From positions 693,497 to 757,496 of the forward strand of contig JAOSJO010000022.1 in assembly GCA_027494055.1 (NCBI GenBank): a stretch of 64,000 nucleotides of DNA, written 5' to 3'. This stretch comes from Anaerolineae bacterium (GTDB lineage Bacteria; Chloroflexota; Anaerolineae; Aggregatilineales; JAFGMM01). Positions 1-9,469 of this stretch are shown piece after piece. Made by a program: the position numbers and the translations under genes. Every line of letters begins with the position of its first letter. The first letter of the stretch is position 1. The notes under the pieces are model-generated. The model was not told the DNA's origin. It made no database searches and saw nothing but the letters and a program-made list of their open reading frames with translations.

Positions 1-125
1 GCGTCAGGGATTTCGACGGCGCTGCACGGCTCCGGCGTTTCCTCTTCTTGCGCAGAGGCGATCCCCGCGCCCGGCAGCAAGCCCAACATCAGCAGCAGCG
101 TGAACATCAATCGGAGACGGCCCAT
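1..125 (-). CDS. Secreted protein, N-terminal part only (cut by window edge)
   Basis: The reading frame starts at an ATG at 125 with an AAGGAG-type ribosome binding site just upstream, and runs off the window. The first 24 residues are a typical signal peptide: basic MGRLRLM, a leucine-rich core, and an A-S-A cleavage region followed by an acidic QEEETPE mature start. Only 41 codons are visible, so the family cannot be named. It lies downstream of the riboflavin permease on the same strand, so a RibY-type substrate-binding protein is possible, but the visible residues do not show this and a palindromic repeat separates the two genes. Confidence 0.7.
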   Translation of the reverse strand, partial: MGRLRLMFTLLLMLGLLPGAGIASAQEEETPEPCSAVEIPD

Positions 126-167
126 CCTCTTGCTCCTTGGGTTGCGTTTGCGACCACGTTTCTATAC

Positions 168-220
168 CACAGAGACACGGAGCGCACAGAGAAAGCATCA
201 AAAACCTCTGTGTCTCAGTG
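168..220. repeat. Interspersed palindromic repeat (CACAGAGACAC type)
   Basis: The arms CACAGAGACACGGAG and CTCTGTGTCTCAGTG form an imperfect inverted repeat with a short spacer. Intergenic palindromes of this CACAGAGACAC type are common in Chloroflexota and several other phyla. It sits between two same-strand genes and could act as a REP-like element or weak transcriptional attenuator. Confidence 0.6.
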
Positions 221-263
221 ATTAATCCATTCTTCCACCAGAAAAAAGGCCAGCAGCCAATCG

Positions 264-1091
264 CTAACTACGTCGCTGCTGCCAGGAAAGCAGGCGCTTC
301 TCCAGCCAATCGACCAGCCCGTAGAGGCTGAGCGCCATGATCGTGAGGGTGAAGACCGCCACGAAGACGAGCGGCGTGTCGTAGGTGCTGCGCGCCAGGT
401 TGATGAGAAAGCCCAGCCCGGCGCTCGCGCCGACGAACTCCCCCACCACCGCGCCGATCACCGAGAGCGTGGCGCTCACCTTCAGCCCGCCGAGCAGCAC
501 CGGCATCGCCGCCGGCACCTCCAGCAGGCGGAAGGTCTGCCAGCGCGTGGCGTCGAGCGAGGCCATGAGGTCGCGCAGGTCCGGCTCGACCTGGCGCACG
601 CCGACGACGGTGTTGATCAGCATCGGGAAGAACACGATCAGCGCGCACGTAATCACCTTGCTCGGCGCGCCGGAGCCAAACCAGATGATGAAAAGCGGCG
701 CGATGGCGACGATGGGCACTGCCTGCAAGCCCACGATGTACGGCGCGAGCAGGCGCTCGACGAGCGGCGCTTTGGCGAGCAGGTAGCCCAGCGAGACCGC
801 CGTCGTCAGCCCCAGCGCCAGCCCGATCAGCACCTCGCCCAGCGTGACCTGCGCGTGGTACAGCAGCGAGCCATTCGCCAGCGCCGCGCCGAGGGCGTCG
901 AAGACCGCAGCCGGCGGCGGGATGATGAACGGCTTGACCGCCCCGCTTGCCGTGACGGCGTGCCACGCCAGGAGCAGCGCCACCGCCAGCAGCGGCGAAA
1001 CCGCCCAGCGCGCCCAGCGCAGCCTGTCCCGGCCGGCGTGGGGGGTGGCGTCGGCGCGCACGAACTGTCGGACGATTGTCTGTTCTGCCAT
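264..1091 (-). CDS. ribX: ABC transporter permease, probable riboflavin transporter RibX
   Basis: This is a 275-residue inner-membrane permease of the SsuC/TauC-like binding-protein-dependent family. About six hydrophobic segments are visible, with the cytoplasmic coupling loop around MASLDATRWQTFRLLEVPAA (the EAA motif region). Such permeases normally work with an ATPase and a periplasmic binding protein; neither is complete in the window. The ATG at 1091 was chosen over an upstream in-frame start at 1190 because an FMN riboswitch and its terminator occupy 1096-1314. FMN control of a permease of this type matches the RibXY riboflavin uptake system described in Chloroflexota. The substrate is therefore inferred from regulation, not from the protein itself. 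Confidence 0.8.
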   Translation of the reverse strand: MAEQTIVRQFVRADATPHAGRDRLRWARWAVSPLLAVALLLAWHAVTASGAVKPFIIPPPAAVFDALGAALANGSLLYHAQVTLGEVLIGLALGLTTAVSLGYLLAKAPLVERLLAPYIVGLQAVPIVAIAPLFIIWFGSGAPSKVITCALIVFFPMLINTVVGVRQVEPDLRDLMASLDATRWQTFRLLEVPAAMPVLLGGLKVSATLSVIGAVVGEFVGASAGLGFLINLARSTYDTPLVFVAVFTLTIMALSLYGLVDWLEKRLLSWQQRRS

Positions 1092-1095
1092 AAGC

Positions 1096-1128
1096 AAAAA
1101 CCCCGCACGGTTGCCAAAAACCGACGGG
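1096..1128 (-). terminator. Intrinsic terminator of the FMN riboswitch expression platform
   Basis: On the minus strand a strong hairpin (CCCCG..CGGTT / AACCG..CGGGG) is followed by five T, ending only four bases before the ATG of the permease. The 3' arm GCGGGG also holds the only purine-rich stretch that could serve as a ribosome binding site, so the same hairpin could block both transcription and translation initiation when FMN is bound. Confidence 0.8.
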
Positions 1129-1188
1129 GCAGGGCTGTACACCCACAACCGGCAGGGCGCAGCTAAGCAACGCCTGCCAATCGCAGTC

Positions 1189-1314
1189 ACCTTCTCCCAT
1201 CCGGACTTTCACCGTCGGCCCCGGAGTTTCACCGAGTCCACCGCTAACGGGTCGCGGGCTGAGGAGGTCGCCCTCCATCACCGCCGGTCGGGAATTGCAC
1301 CCTGCCCCGAAGGT
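1189..1314 (-). promoter_or_regulatory. FMN riboswitch (RFN element)
   Basis: Read on the minus strand, the segment contains the conserved FMN aptamer blocks in order: TTCGGGGCAGGGTG, CCCGACCGGCGGT, CAGCCCGCGA, GACTCGGTG, CCGGGGCCGACGGT and AGTCCGGATGGGAG. The closing P1 helix is ACCTTC pairing with GAAGGT. The aptamer is about 126 nt, the usual size, and lies directly upstream of a terminator and the permease start. It should switch the permease off at high FMN. Confidence 0.95.
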
Positions 1315-1558
1315 TGTTCGCGATCAGTATCCAGTTGAATGCTTCACTGAAAGAGTATACATACGAGGCCGCCCCGTGACAACTGACGAATGGCACATGC
1401 GCCATGCTCCATTCGTCCCCAGGCGCGGCGCGCCGCGCACCTGACGTTTGACGCGCGATCGGGGTATTTCTCAATTGCTTAGATCGCTGCGGACGTGTAG
1501 AGTAGAGAGAGATGAAGAGCCAACACGCACGTTGGCGTGCAGTTGCTGGAGGCAAGCA

Positions 1559-1920
1559 ATGGCTAACGAGGAGATTGAGGTACAGGTCGAAAAGGTGGAA
1601 GACGCGGCGCAGACATGGCGGCAGATGCTTGAAGACGTGCGGGCGCGCACGAACGAGGCGAAGGGCAGCGTGGTCGATCAACTGCTCAAGTTCGCCGAGA
1701 CTATCCGCGAGGAGGCGCGGGCGAGCGACGACGAGGAGGCCGTCGAACAGGCCGAGCGCATGGCCCGTTCTCTTGAGCAGACTGGACTCTATCTCGACGC
1801 CCACACCATCGAGGAAATCGGCGAGGAGATCGGGGCGGTGGTCCAGCGCCGGCCGTGGTTGGTGGTGGGCGTCGCCTTTTTGTCGGCCTTGTGGTCGGCC
1901 TGATCCTCGGTCGCCGGTAG
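1559..1920 (+). CDS. Small amphipathic protein with C-terminal membrane helix and GRR tail (frameshifted)
   Basis: The ATG at 1559 opens an acidic, helical protein (MANEEIEVQVEKVED...) whose C-terminus should be a single membrane anchor. As given, the frame ends at 1903 with VGVAFLSALWSA. Adding one T in the TTTTT run near 1876 gives VGVAFFVGLVVGLILGRR and a stop at 1918-1920. A glycine-rich helix followed by RR is the classic tail of DUF883/ElaB-like and related stress proteins, so the longer version is almost certainly correct. It precedes proline dehydrogenase by 31 bp. Function is unknown; members of such families tether to the membrane. Confidence 0.7.
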
Positions 1921-1951
1921 CGCGACCTGACCCAGACAAGGAGCGTAGGAC

Positions 1952-2884
1952 ATGCTGCGGCCTTTGATGATCTACCTTTCCCAGGCAGGCTGGGCGAGGG
2001 ATATGTTCATCCACTTCGCGCCGGCCCGGCGCGCGGTGCGGCGCTTTGTGGCCGGCGAGACCCTGGACGAGGCACTGGACGTGACGCGGCAACTGAACGC
2101 GAAAGGCATGGGCGTGACGCTCAACTACCTGGGTGAGCATGTCCACACCGAGGCGGAGGCGCGCGCGGCTGCCGACGCCTATACGCACATCGTGGACCGC
2201 GCTGCCGAGAGCCAGCTCGACGCGAGCGTATCGGTCAAGCTCTCGTCGCTGGGGCTGGAGATGGCTGAGGAGTTCTGCTACGAACTGACGCGGGGCATTG
2301 TCGAGCGAGGCAAGGCGCGCGACATCGACATCACGATTGACATGGAGGACTCGCGGCACACCGATGCCACGCTGCGCATCTATCACGCGCTCCACGACGA
2401 CTGCCAGTGCGACAACGTGGGCATCGTGATCCAGGCCTACCTCTACCGCACCGAGGCCGACATGCGCGCGCTGGCGGACAGCGGGGCGCGCGTGCGCCTC
2501 TGCAAGGGCGCGTACAAAGAGCCGCCGGAGGTTGCCTTCCCCAAGAAGCGCGACGTGGACGACAATTTCGCCGCGCTCACGCGCCTCTTCCTGAACCGCG
2601 AGGCCATCGAGAACGGCGCGATCCTCGAAGTCGCGACGCACGACGAGCGGATGATCGAAGCGGCAAAGTACCACGCCCGGCAGAACGACATCGGCCCGGA
2701 GGCGTTCGAGTTCCAGATGCTCTACGGCGTGCGCCCGCGCCTCCAGGAGCAGCTTGTGCAGGAGGGCTACCGGATGCGCATCTATGTCCCGTTCGGGAGC
2801 CAGTGGTACCCGTATTTCATGCGCCGCATGGCCGAAAACCCGGCCAATCTGTGGTTCATGGTCGTCAATTTCTTCCGCGCATGA
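1952..2884 (+). CDS. Proline dehydrogenase
   Basis: This 310-residue protein is the length of stand-alone bacterial PRODH. It catalyses FAD-dependent oxidation of proline to pyrroline-5-carboxylate. Family hallmarks are visible: the beta/alpha-barrel strands with SVSVKLSSLG, DIDITIDMEDSRHTD, RVRLCKGAYKEP (FAD/substrate site) and, near the end, FQMLYGVRPRLQEQL and YRMRIYVPFGSQWYPYFMRR, which carries the substrate-binding arginines. The ATG at 1952 has an AAGGAG site nine bases upstream. The stop overlaps the start of the next gene (ATGA), so the two are probably co-translated. No pyrroline-5-carboxylate dehydrogenase is in the window. Confidence 0.93.
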   Translation: MLRPLMIYLSQAGWARDMFIHFAPARRAVRRFVAGETLDEALDVTRQLNAKGMGVTLNYLGEHVHTEAEARAAADAYTHIVDRAAESQLDASVSVKLSSLGLEMAEEFCYELTRGIVERGKARDIDITIDMEDSRHTDATLRIYHALHDDCQCDNVGIVIQAYLYRTEADMRALADSGARVRLCKGAYKEPPEVAFPKKRDVDDNFAALTRLFLNREAIENGAILEVATHDERMIEAAKYHARQNDIGPEAFEFQMLYGVRPRLQEQLVQEGYRMRIYVPFGSQWYPYFMRRMAENPANLWFMVVNFFRA

Positions 2885-3731
2885 GCATGGTCGGGCGCGC
2901 GCGTCTCCTTCTCCTCTGGTCCGCGCTGGCCCTGCTGGCGCTTGTGGGCTGCACCACAGCCGGCGGGGCCACGCCGCCCGCGACGGTGGGCCTGAGTAAC
3001 CCGGAAGTCGCTCGCCACCGTGTACATCTCGCCCACGCCCGACCTGCCGCAAGAACAGTCCAGCCCCGCGCCGACCTTCACGCCGCAGCCGGCCGGCGGC
3101 CAGCCCACCGCCACCGCCACGCCCTACATCGGGATATTCCTCGGCGCGGCGTCGGGCGAGGAGATCGAAGGTCTGATAACGCCAGCGGCGGTTGCGCCGC
3201 TGCCCACGCAGCCGCGCGCCAGCGGCGGGGCCTGTACCATCTCCCCCTGCGCCGCCGCTCAACATGACGTGGGCGGCCAACCCGCTCCTGCAGCAGCGCC
3301 TCGGCTGCCCGGTGAACGCCGGGTTCGGGCTGCGGCTCGTCTACCAGCCGTTCGAGCGCGGGCACATGTTCTGGCGCGACACGGGCGAAATCTACGCCCT
3401 CAGCGAGCAGAGCATCCGCCAGGGCAGCGCCACCGACACGTTCTGGCGCATGGCCGACACGTGGCAGGAGGGCCAGCCCGAAAGCGACCCCGGCTTCAGC
3501 CCGCCGGACGGCCTGCGCCAGCCGATCTGCGGCTTCGGCAATGCGTGGCGCAGCAACGAGGGCCTCCGTAACGCGCTCGGCTGGGCGGTCGATGGCGAGC
3601 GCTGGTTCGACTCGTTCTGGCAGGACTTCGAGCACGGCTGGATGATGGTCGGCCCGGATGGGCGCATCTTCGCGCTCGTGCCGTCCGACGTGAACACTGG
3701 CGTCCACTTCGGCGCGCTGCCGGGGGGCTAG
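2881..3731 (+). pseudogene. Lipoprotein with C-terminal LGCP-type domain, two frameshifts
   Basis: The ATG overlaps the proline dehydrogenase stop. The N-terminus (MSMVGRARLLLLWSALALLA, then LVGC) is a lipoprotein signal with lipobox cysteine. A proline/threonine-rich linker follows in a second frame (VYISPTPDLPQEQ), and the C-terminal domain continues in a third frame (NPLLQQRLGCPVNAGFGLRL through GPDGRIFALVPSD). Frame changes occur near 3005-3020 and 3240-3262, the second in a C run. Each step is a single-base shift and coding quality is good on both sides, so sequencing indels are as likely as decay. The C-terminal domain resembles repeats in other secreted Chloroflexota proteins; function unknown. 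Confidence 0.65.
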
Positions 3732-3774
3732 GCGGCAGCGGCTGGCCGCCGCGCCTCGCCAGCCGTTGATTGTG

Positions 3775-4355
3775 TCAACCGACCGATTGGGGCTTCTCGA
3801 CGACGGCCCAGAAGTTGATCGCGCCGTCGCCGTAGAGCGTCACGCGCCCGCCGAGCGCGCCGAACAGGTGCGCCATCTCGCCGGCGCTGAAGAACCGGCT
3901 GCGCATCAACAGCGCGCGCTCGCCCAGCTCCATCAGCTTCACGAGGAACCGGCTCCGGTCGAAGTCCTCGATCACCAGCCGGCCCCCCGGCGCGAGCACG
4001 CGGAACAGTTCGCGCGCTGCGCCGTGCTGATCGTCGAAATGGTGGAAGGCGTCCACCACGATGATGCGCGCGAAGCTGCCCTCAGGGAAGGGAGGCGCTG
4101 CACGCGGGCGCGCGCTTGCGCCAGGCCGTTCTTGCGCCCCGCCTGCGCGAGCATCCCCGGCGAGTAATCCACCACCGCGACCCCGCCAACCTGATCGCGC
4201 AGCGCCCCGGACACGCGCCCGGTCCCGCCGCCGGCGTCGAGCAGCCAGCCCTGCGCCGGCAGGTCGAGCAGCGCGCGCAGCCGGTCTGACGGTATCACGC
4301 CGTTAAACACGCGGTCGTAGATGGGCGCAACGAGCGAGAAATGGTCCAGCGGCAT
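3775..4355 (-). CDS. Class I SAM-dependent methyltransferase, one frameshift
   Basis: The frame starts at ATG 4355 (MPLDHFSLVAPIYDRVF). It has the SAM-binding motif I as LLDAGGGTGRVSGALRDQ, motif II acidic residues in VAVVDYSPGML, and post-motif FRVLAPGGRLVIEDFDRSRF, the order found in UbiE/MenG-like methyltransferases. A single-base frameshift near 4085, in a CCTTCCCT stretch, splits the protein after RVQRLP; the downstream part resumes as ARIIVVDAFHHFDDQHGA. Total length after repair is about 194 residues, slightly shorter than quinone methyltransferases. The substrate cannot be assigned. Confidence 0.75.
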
Positions 4356-4417
4356 CAGCGACTCCAGCACATCACAATCAGGCGCGCGCGACTCTGAACC
4401 CGGCGCGCTGCGACTTC

Positions 4418-5941
4418 TTACGGGTTCCCGCCCGGCAACTGGATGTTGGCCGGCGCGCTGCCGAACGGCGTCCCCGGTCGGCGCGCCAATCGAGAAGCTG
4501 CGCCATGCCCTCCAGCGTGTCGGCGACGACCGGGTCATACCACACGTTGGGGTAAACGTCGCGGATCTCCTGGTCCATGTAGGTGATCGTGTCGCTGCGC
4601 GCCAGCACCGTGATCGCCAGGCTGCGGTCCGTGGGGAGGTAGCGGATCAGGTCGAGGTTGGTCATGATGACGGGGCGGAAGGTCTGCCAGTAGCGCCGCG
4701 CCGCCTCGAAGAACCACTCAGCCTGCAGGCCGGGCGCGAGCACGATGAAGTGGTAATCCGGCAGGCCGTGCACCGGCCCTGGCCCCGGAATCATGGGCAC
4801 GGACACGACATCGCCGGAGATCGTCTCGATGGGCGGCACGTCTTTGAGCAGCGGCGCGCGCCCCTCCAGGCGGCCCACCGCGAGCGCCTCGCCGTAGACG
4901 TGGTGCTCGTAGTAGTCCTCTTCCTTCCAGAGCGTCAGCCCGAACATCCACGGCGGGGCCTCGCGCGCGATCCACTCGAACAGCGCGAGCGTGGCCTCCG
5001 GGTGGCTGAGCCAGGTGTAGCCGGGGTAGCGGTCGTCGATCACGTGCGGGCCGTCGGTCGGCTCCGGGATGCGCCAGATGCCGCCCTCCGTGCCCACCAC
5101 CGGCACCGGCCCGGCGTTGGCGTAGCGCGCCAGCAACTCGTTGAACGCGATGCCCATCGCGATCAGGCCGTTGGGGTCGCCGTTGGGCGTGAGCGCCGTG
5201 CCGCCCCACACCGTCCTGCCGGGGTCGTGCGCCTGGCAGATGGGGTCGTATGGGTATTCGAAGTGCCAGCCGCCCGCGTCGGCGGTCTGCTCACCCGGCG
5301 GGCGCGCCAGCGCCGGCTGGCCGGGTATCTCCTGGTAGAAGTGATTCGCGAGGTACGGGTGCGTGGCGATCCACATGCCGTTGGCGATCACGTAGCGGAA
5401 GCGCTCGCGGTACGCGCTGGCAAGGTAGGCGATCATCGCCTCCGCCCAGTGGGTGGAGGCGTGGCGGTGGTCGTCGCTCTCGGTGAGCGCCGGCAGGCCG
5501 GGATAGCACCCCATCGCGACGATCCACTCCGCCCAGCGGAGCCAGCTATCCATCAGCGGCGCGATGACCTGCTCCGTGTTCGCGTAGCTGATCTCGAACG
5601 CGGGGCCGGTGCCGTCGGGCCAGGGCCACTCGCCGTCGAGGTTCGGCTCGTTGTACAGCTCGAACCACCTGACGCCCGCGCCCATGTACGCCTGCCACAC
5701 CTCGAACATGCCGGCGTCGGGGGTACGTCGCGCCGTAGTGGTCGCGCCAGACGCGCACGATGGGCGTGATGCCGGCGGCGACCATCTCCGCCGCCTCGCG
5801 CGCGAACTCCGCGCCGCCGCACACGATCTTGGCCCAGCCGAGGCGCATCCGGGTATAGCGGCGCACGTCCATCGTGGCGTAGGCGTTCTTGTTGTGCAGG
5901 CCGCGCGGGTTGCGCGACCACTGGTAGTCGCTGAGTTTCAC
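4418..5941 (-). CDS. Glycoside hydrolase-like protein (clan A barrel), two frameshifts
   Basis: Begins at GTG 5941 (MKLSDYQWSRNPRGLHNKNA). The central motif GVRWFELYNEPNLDGEW is the NEP acid/base region of clan-A glycosidases, and PVVGTEGGIWR could supply the nucleophilic glutamate. The rest is aromatic-rich, as expected for a carbohydrate-binding barrel. No signal peptide is seen, so it may be cytoplasmic. Two single-base frameshifts are evident: near 5715 (after DHYGATYP) and near 4470, where the true ending is probably GTPFGSAPANIQLPGGNP with a stop at 4418-4420. The repaired length is about 508 residues. Substrate specificity is not determinable. Confidence 0.7.
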
Positions 5942-6011
5942 AGGCCGTCCTCATCCACGGTCACATCAGGGACAGAGTATACCCGATTTGCCTGCCGGGG
6001 TAAGTCAGGCA

Positions 6012-6036
6012 GGGCGACCCGCCGGGTCGCCCCTAC
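6012..6036. repeat. Palindromic intergenic repeat, copy 1 (GGGCGACCCGCC type)
   Basis: GGGCGACCC-GCC-GGGTCGCCC followed by CTAC forms a perfect 9-bp hairpin. An identical copy lies at 6254-6278 and a variant at 21766-21790. It lies in a 483-bp intergenic stretch (5942-6424) that holds no gene, only this repeat family and a longer inverted repeat. Confidence 0.8.
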
Positions 6037-6112
6037 AGGCACTTTCATCCTCCGGTGGCGTTCCCCGCAATCTGAACCGCGCCTCTCAAAATGGCGGCCT
6101 GTCGGGATGCAG

Positions 6113-6193
6113 AACACGAAAGCACGAGAAACGCGAAGTCACGTAAGGGGTGGGTGCATCTTTCGCGTTTCCCGCTTCGCGGCTTCGTGCTTC
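6113..6193. repeat. Long imperfect inverted repeat (ACACGAAAGCACGA type)
   Basis: The left arm AACACGAAAGCACGAGAAAC plus GCGAA pairs imperfectly with the right arm TTCGCGTTTCCCGCTTCG and CTTCGTGCTT. Intergenic palindromes of this kind are widespread in environmental bacterial genomes. No promoter or coding role is visible. Confidence 0.6.
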
Positions 6194-6253
6194 AAGCCCG
6201 GTAGCACAACATGGAGCGTGGTCGCCCTTTCGGCGCTCTTCTGTCGCCTGATG

Positions 6254-6278
6254 GGGCGACCCGCCGGGTCGCCCCTAC
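6254..6278. repeat. Palindromic intergenic repeat, copy 2
   Basis: Identical over 25 bases to the copy at 6012-6036, in the same orientation, 218 bp from it, upstream of the GH13 gene. Confidence 0.8.
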
Positions 6279-6424
6279 GGTTAGCATGTAATCCCATGTT
6301 CTGTATCCAGGCCACGCTATCATGCAGCCCTACCTCAAGCCCGCGCCGGGAATAGAATCCTCGCGTCGCATGTGGTATGGTAGAGTAGTAGCGCCATCAT
6401 CCGCCTAGACAGGGACCTGCCGCC

Positions 6425-8196
6425 ATGCCCGACGCTTTTGCACTGCCCACCGACCTTGCCGACCGCATCCAATCCCGGCTGACCTTCCTCTACGGCCCGG
6501 AGCGCGCGCCCGCCGTCATGGACGCGCTCGTGCAGCGCCTTGCCGCCTTCATGCCGCCGCCCACGCCCGAAGGGGAGCGCCTCTCCGAGCGTGACGTGAT
6601 CCTCATCACCTACGGCGACATCGTGCGCCGCGCGGGGAGGCCCCGCTGCGCACCCTGCACGACACGCTCACGCGCACGCTCAAGGGGGCGATCAACGCCG
6701 TCCACCTCCTGCCCTTCTTCCCCTACTCGTCCGACGACGGCTTTTCGGTCATCGACTACACCGCCGTTGACCCTGACCTCGGCGACTGGGACGACATCGC
6801 GCGGCTGCGCGGCGACTTCCGCCTGATGTTCGACGCGGTCATCAACCACATCTCGGTGCAGAGCGCGTGGTTCCAGGGGTTCTTGAGCGGCGAGGAACCC
6901 TATACCGACTACTTCATCACCGTGCCGCCCGACACCGACCTCACCATGGTGACGCGCCCGCGCGCGCTCCCGCTGCTCACGCTGTTCGCGACCGCCGGGG
7001 GCGAGAAGCTGGCGTGGACCACCTTCAGCGCCGACCAGGCCGACCTCAACTACGCCACGCCCGCCGTGCTGTTGGACATCATCGCCGTGATGCTGCGCTA
7101 CGTCGCGCAGGGCGCGAGCCTGATCCGCCTGGACGCCATCGCCTACCTGTGGAAGGAGGTCGGCACGACCTGCATCCACCTCCCCAAGACGCACGCCGTC
7201 GTCAAGCTCTTCCGTGACGTGCTCGACGCGGTCGCGCCCTGGGTAATGCTCATCACCGAGACCAACGTCCCGCACGAGGAGAACGTCAGCTATTTCGGCG
7301 ACGGGACCGACGAGGCGCAGCTTGTCTACAACTTCTCGCTGCCGCCGCTGACGTTCCACGCCATCGCGTCGGGGAGCGCGCGCGTGCTGAGCGCGTGGGC
7401 GCGCACCCTCCAGACGCCCTCGAACGAGACCGCCTTCTTCAACTTCACCGCCTCGCACGATGGGATCGGCGTGCGCCCGGCGCAGGGCCTCTTGAGCGCG
7501 GACGAAATCGACGCTCTCCTGGAGCGGACGCAGGCGCACGGCGGCTACGTCTCGTACAAGACCGACAGCGACGGCTCGAAAAGCCCCTACGAACTCAACA
7601 TCAGCTACTTCGACGCCCTCTCCGACCCGCGCGGCGACGAGCCGCTTGACCTCCAGGCGAGGCGCTTCCTCGTGTCGCAGGCCATCGCGCTCGCGCTCCA
7701 GGGTGTGCCGGGCATCTACTTCCACAGCCTGTACGGGTCGCGCAACGATTACGTGGGCGTCAAAGAATCCGGGCGGTACCGCTCGATCAACCGCGAGAAG
7801 CTGAACGCCGACGCGCTCATGGCCGCCCTCAACCGGCCCGACTCGCTCCGGTCGCATGTCTTTTTCGCCTTTCGCGAGCTGATCCGCCTGCGCGTCGCCG
7901 AGCGCGCCTTCCACCCCAACGCCGCGCAGCGCGTGCTCGACGCCGGCGACGCGGTGTTCGCGCTGCTCCGGACCGCGCCGGACGGCGCGTCGTGGATCAT
8001 CGCGCTGCACAACGTGTCGAACGCCCCGGCGAAGGTCACGCTCGACCTGGAGGCGCTCGGCCTGGGCACGGCGCGCGGCCCGCTGTATGACCTGGTCTCA
8101 GGCGTGACGCACGCGCTCGACGGCGCGCGCCTCACGCTGACCCTCTCCCGCTACGCGGTGTGCTGGCTCAAACCCGCCGGGCGGGACGCAATGTGA
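6425..8196 (+). CDS. GH13 subfamily 18 phosphorylase (sucrose / glucosylglycerate phosphorylase-like), one frameshift
   Basis: The protein is a retaining (beta/alpha)8 enzyme related to sucrose phosphorylase. Conserved regions are clear: NAVHLLPFFPYSSDDGFSV, the nucleophile Asp in SLIRLDAIAYLWKE, the acid/base Glu in MLITETNVPHEENVSYFG, and the transition-state Asp in FTASHDGIGV. The ETNVPHEEN version of region III is typical of the glucosylglycerate-phosphorylase branch rather than classical sucrose phosphorylase, but this is an inference. The ATG at 6425 gives an N-terminus MPDAFALPTDLADRIQSRL. A one-base frameshift in the GGGG near 6637 interrupts ITYGDIVRRAGEAPLRTL. Repaired length is about 590 residues. 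It is a cytoplasmic enzyme of alpha-glucoside metabolism. Confidence 0.85.
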
Positions 8197-8230
8197 CGAA
8201 TCCCCGACAAATATTGGCGAAAAGTTACGA

Positions 8231-8236
8231 TATAAT
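8231..8236 (+). promoter_or_regulatory. -10 box upstream of the epimerase gene
   Basis: A perfect TATAAT at 8231-8236 lies 41 bases before the ATG at 8278. No good -35 hexamer is present 16-18 bases upstream, so only the -10 element is supported. Confidence 0.45.
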
Positions 8237-8277
8237 CGAGAAATGTCGTATTCATCGCCGGACAGAGAGCGCAGCAC

Positions 8278-9318
8278 ATGATCCTGGTCACTGGCGGGAC
8301 GGGCTTCCTGGGGCGCAACCTGGTGCCGACCCTGGTACGCGAAGGCTACCCGGTGCGGGCGCTGGTGCGCGACCCGGCGCGCGCCGACTGGATGCGCGCC
8401 CTGGGCGTGGAGGTCGCGCCGGGCGCGGTCGAAGACGCGGCGGCGGTGGGCGACGCGATGGCCGGCTGCCGCTGGGTGGTCCACGCCGCGGGGCGGTTCC
8501 GCTTCTGGGGCCGGCAGGACCAGTTCGAGCAGACCAACGTGGCCGGCGCGCAGAACGTGATGGCCGCCGCCGCGCGCGCGGGCGTTGAGAAGTTCATCCA
8601 CGTCTCGACGGTCGTCGTCATTGGCAGCCCGATACCCGGCCAGGTCATCGACGAGGACCACCCCGCCAACCCCGTTGACCCTTACCAGAAGTCCAAGCTG
8701 CGCGGCGAGGAAGCCGCGCGCGCCTTCTACCGGCGCGAGGGCCTGCCGGTGGTCATCCTGCGGCCGGGCGCGTTCTACGGGCCGTGGGGCCGCTATGCCT
8801 TCAACCGGCTCTTCTTCGAGGACCCGCTGAAGGGCAACCTGGTCCAGGTGAAGGGCGGGCGGCTGCACACGTTCCCGGCCTACATCGAAGACGTGGCGGA
8901 GGCCGTCGCGCTGGCCCTGGCGCACGCGCGCCCTGGCGAGACGTACAACATCTGCGGCGACTGCCTGACCCACCGCGAGGCGAACGTCATCGTGAGCGAA
9001 GCGGCCGGCATCACTCGGATGCGGGTCAACGTGCCGGAATGGGCGCTGGTCGCGCTGGCCTCGGCGCTGACCCGGCTGGCGCGCTACACGCAGCGCGAGC
9101 CGTACTACCCGATCAACATGTACTCCTACGTGTTCAACGACTGGCGCGTCTCCAGCGCGAAGGCCCGCCGGGAGCTGGGCTTCACCCCGACGCCGTTCCG
9201 CGAGGGCGTGCAGCGCACGCTGGCCTGGTACCAGGAGACGGGCATCCTGCGGCGGCGTTGGCGGGCGCTGGCGCTGGCCGCCTCCCTCGCCGGGCGCGGC
9301 GCCGCGCCGGTCAGTTGA
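8278..9318 (+). CDS. NAD(P)-dependent epimerase/dehydratase (extended SDR)
   Basis: A 346-residue extended short-chain dehydrogenase. The N-terminus MILVTGGTGFLGRNLVPTL is the TGGxGxxG dinucleotide-binding motif, the region after HVSTVVVIG supplies the catalytic serine area, and YQKSK at PVDPYQKSKLRGEE is the YxxxK catalytic pair. The C-terminal substrate domain follows (YNICGDCLTHREAN, PYYPINMYSYVFND). Substrates in this broad family include nucleotide sugars, dihydroflavonols and steroids, so none is assigned. The gene stands alone, with a separate promoter for the next gene overlapping its stop. Confidence 0.85.
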   Translation: MILVTGGTGFLGRNLVPTLVREGYPVRALVRDPARADWMRALGVEVAPGAVEDAAAVGDAMAGCRWVVHAAGRFRFWGRQDQFEQTNVAGAQNVMAAAARAGVEKFIHVSTVVVIGSPIPGQVIDEDHPANPVDPYQKSKLRGEEAARAFYRREGLPVVILRPGAFYGPWGRYAFNRLFFEDPLKGNLVQVKGGRLHTFPAYIEDVAEAVALALAHARPGETYNICGDCLTHREANVIVSEAAGITRMRVNVPEWALVALASALTRLARYTQREPYYPINMYSYVFNDWRVSSAKARRELGFTPTPFREGVQRTLAWYQETGILRRRWRALALAASLAGRGAAPVS

Positions 9319-9343
9319 GCGCGACTCCGCGCCGCGTTATAAT
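9315..9343 (+). promoter_or_regulatory. Sigma70-type promoter for the NAD(P)H-hydrate repair gene
   Basis: TTGAGC (9315-9320) and TATAAT (9338-9343) are separated by exactly 17 bases. The -35 box overlaps the stop region of the epimerase gene. The leader to the ATG at 9470 is about 120 nt. Confidence 0.65.
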
Positions 9344-9469
9344 CGCGCCACAGACTTTGCGAAGCGAACGTTAAGACCTGGATAACATTAGTCACGCGCG
9401 TCTGAACTCCGCTTTCGTGGTCGCCGTATTATGCGCGCGTGATTGTTTTCGCCCAGACTCAGGAGGAAA

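Noticed and set aside
268..1281. 337-codon minus-strand frame starting inside the FMN aptamer
   Set aside because: It overlaps the permease in another frame and starts within the riboswitch; no domain is visible.
1244..3280. 678-codon open frame on the minus strand
   Set aside because: It is the shadow of the proline dehydrogenase and lipoprotein genes; composition is Arg/His/Ala-rich without motifs, and it crosses the FMN riboswitch.
6610..8010. 466-codon minus-strand frame
   Set aside because: Antisense shadow of the GH13 phosphorylase, which has all catalytic motifs on the plus strand.
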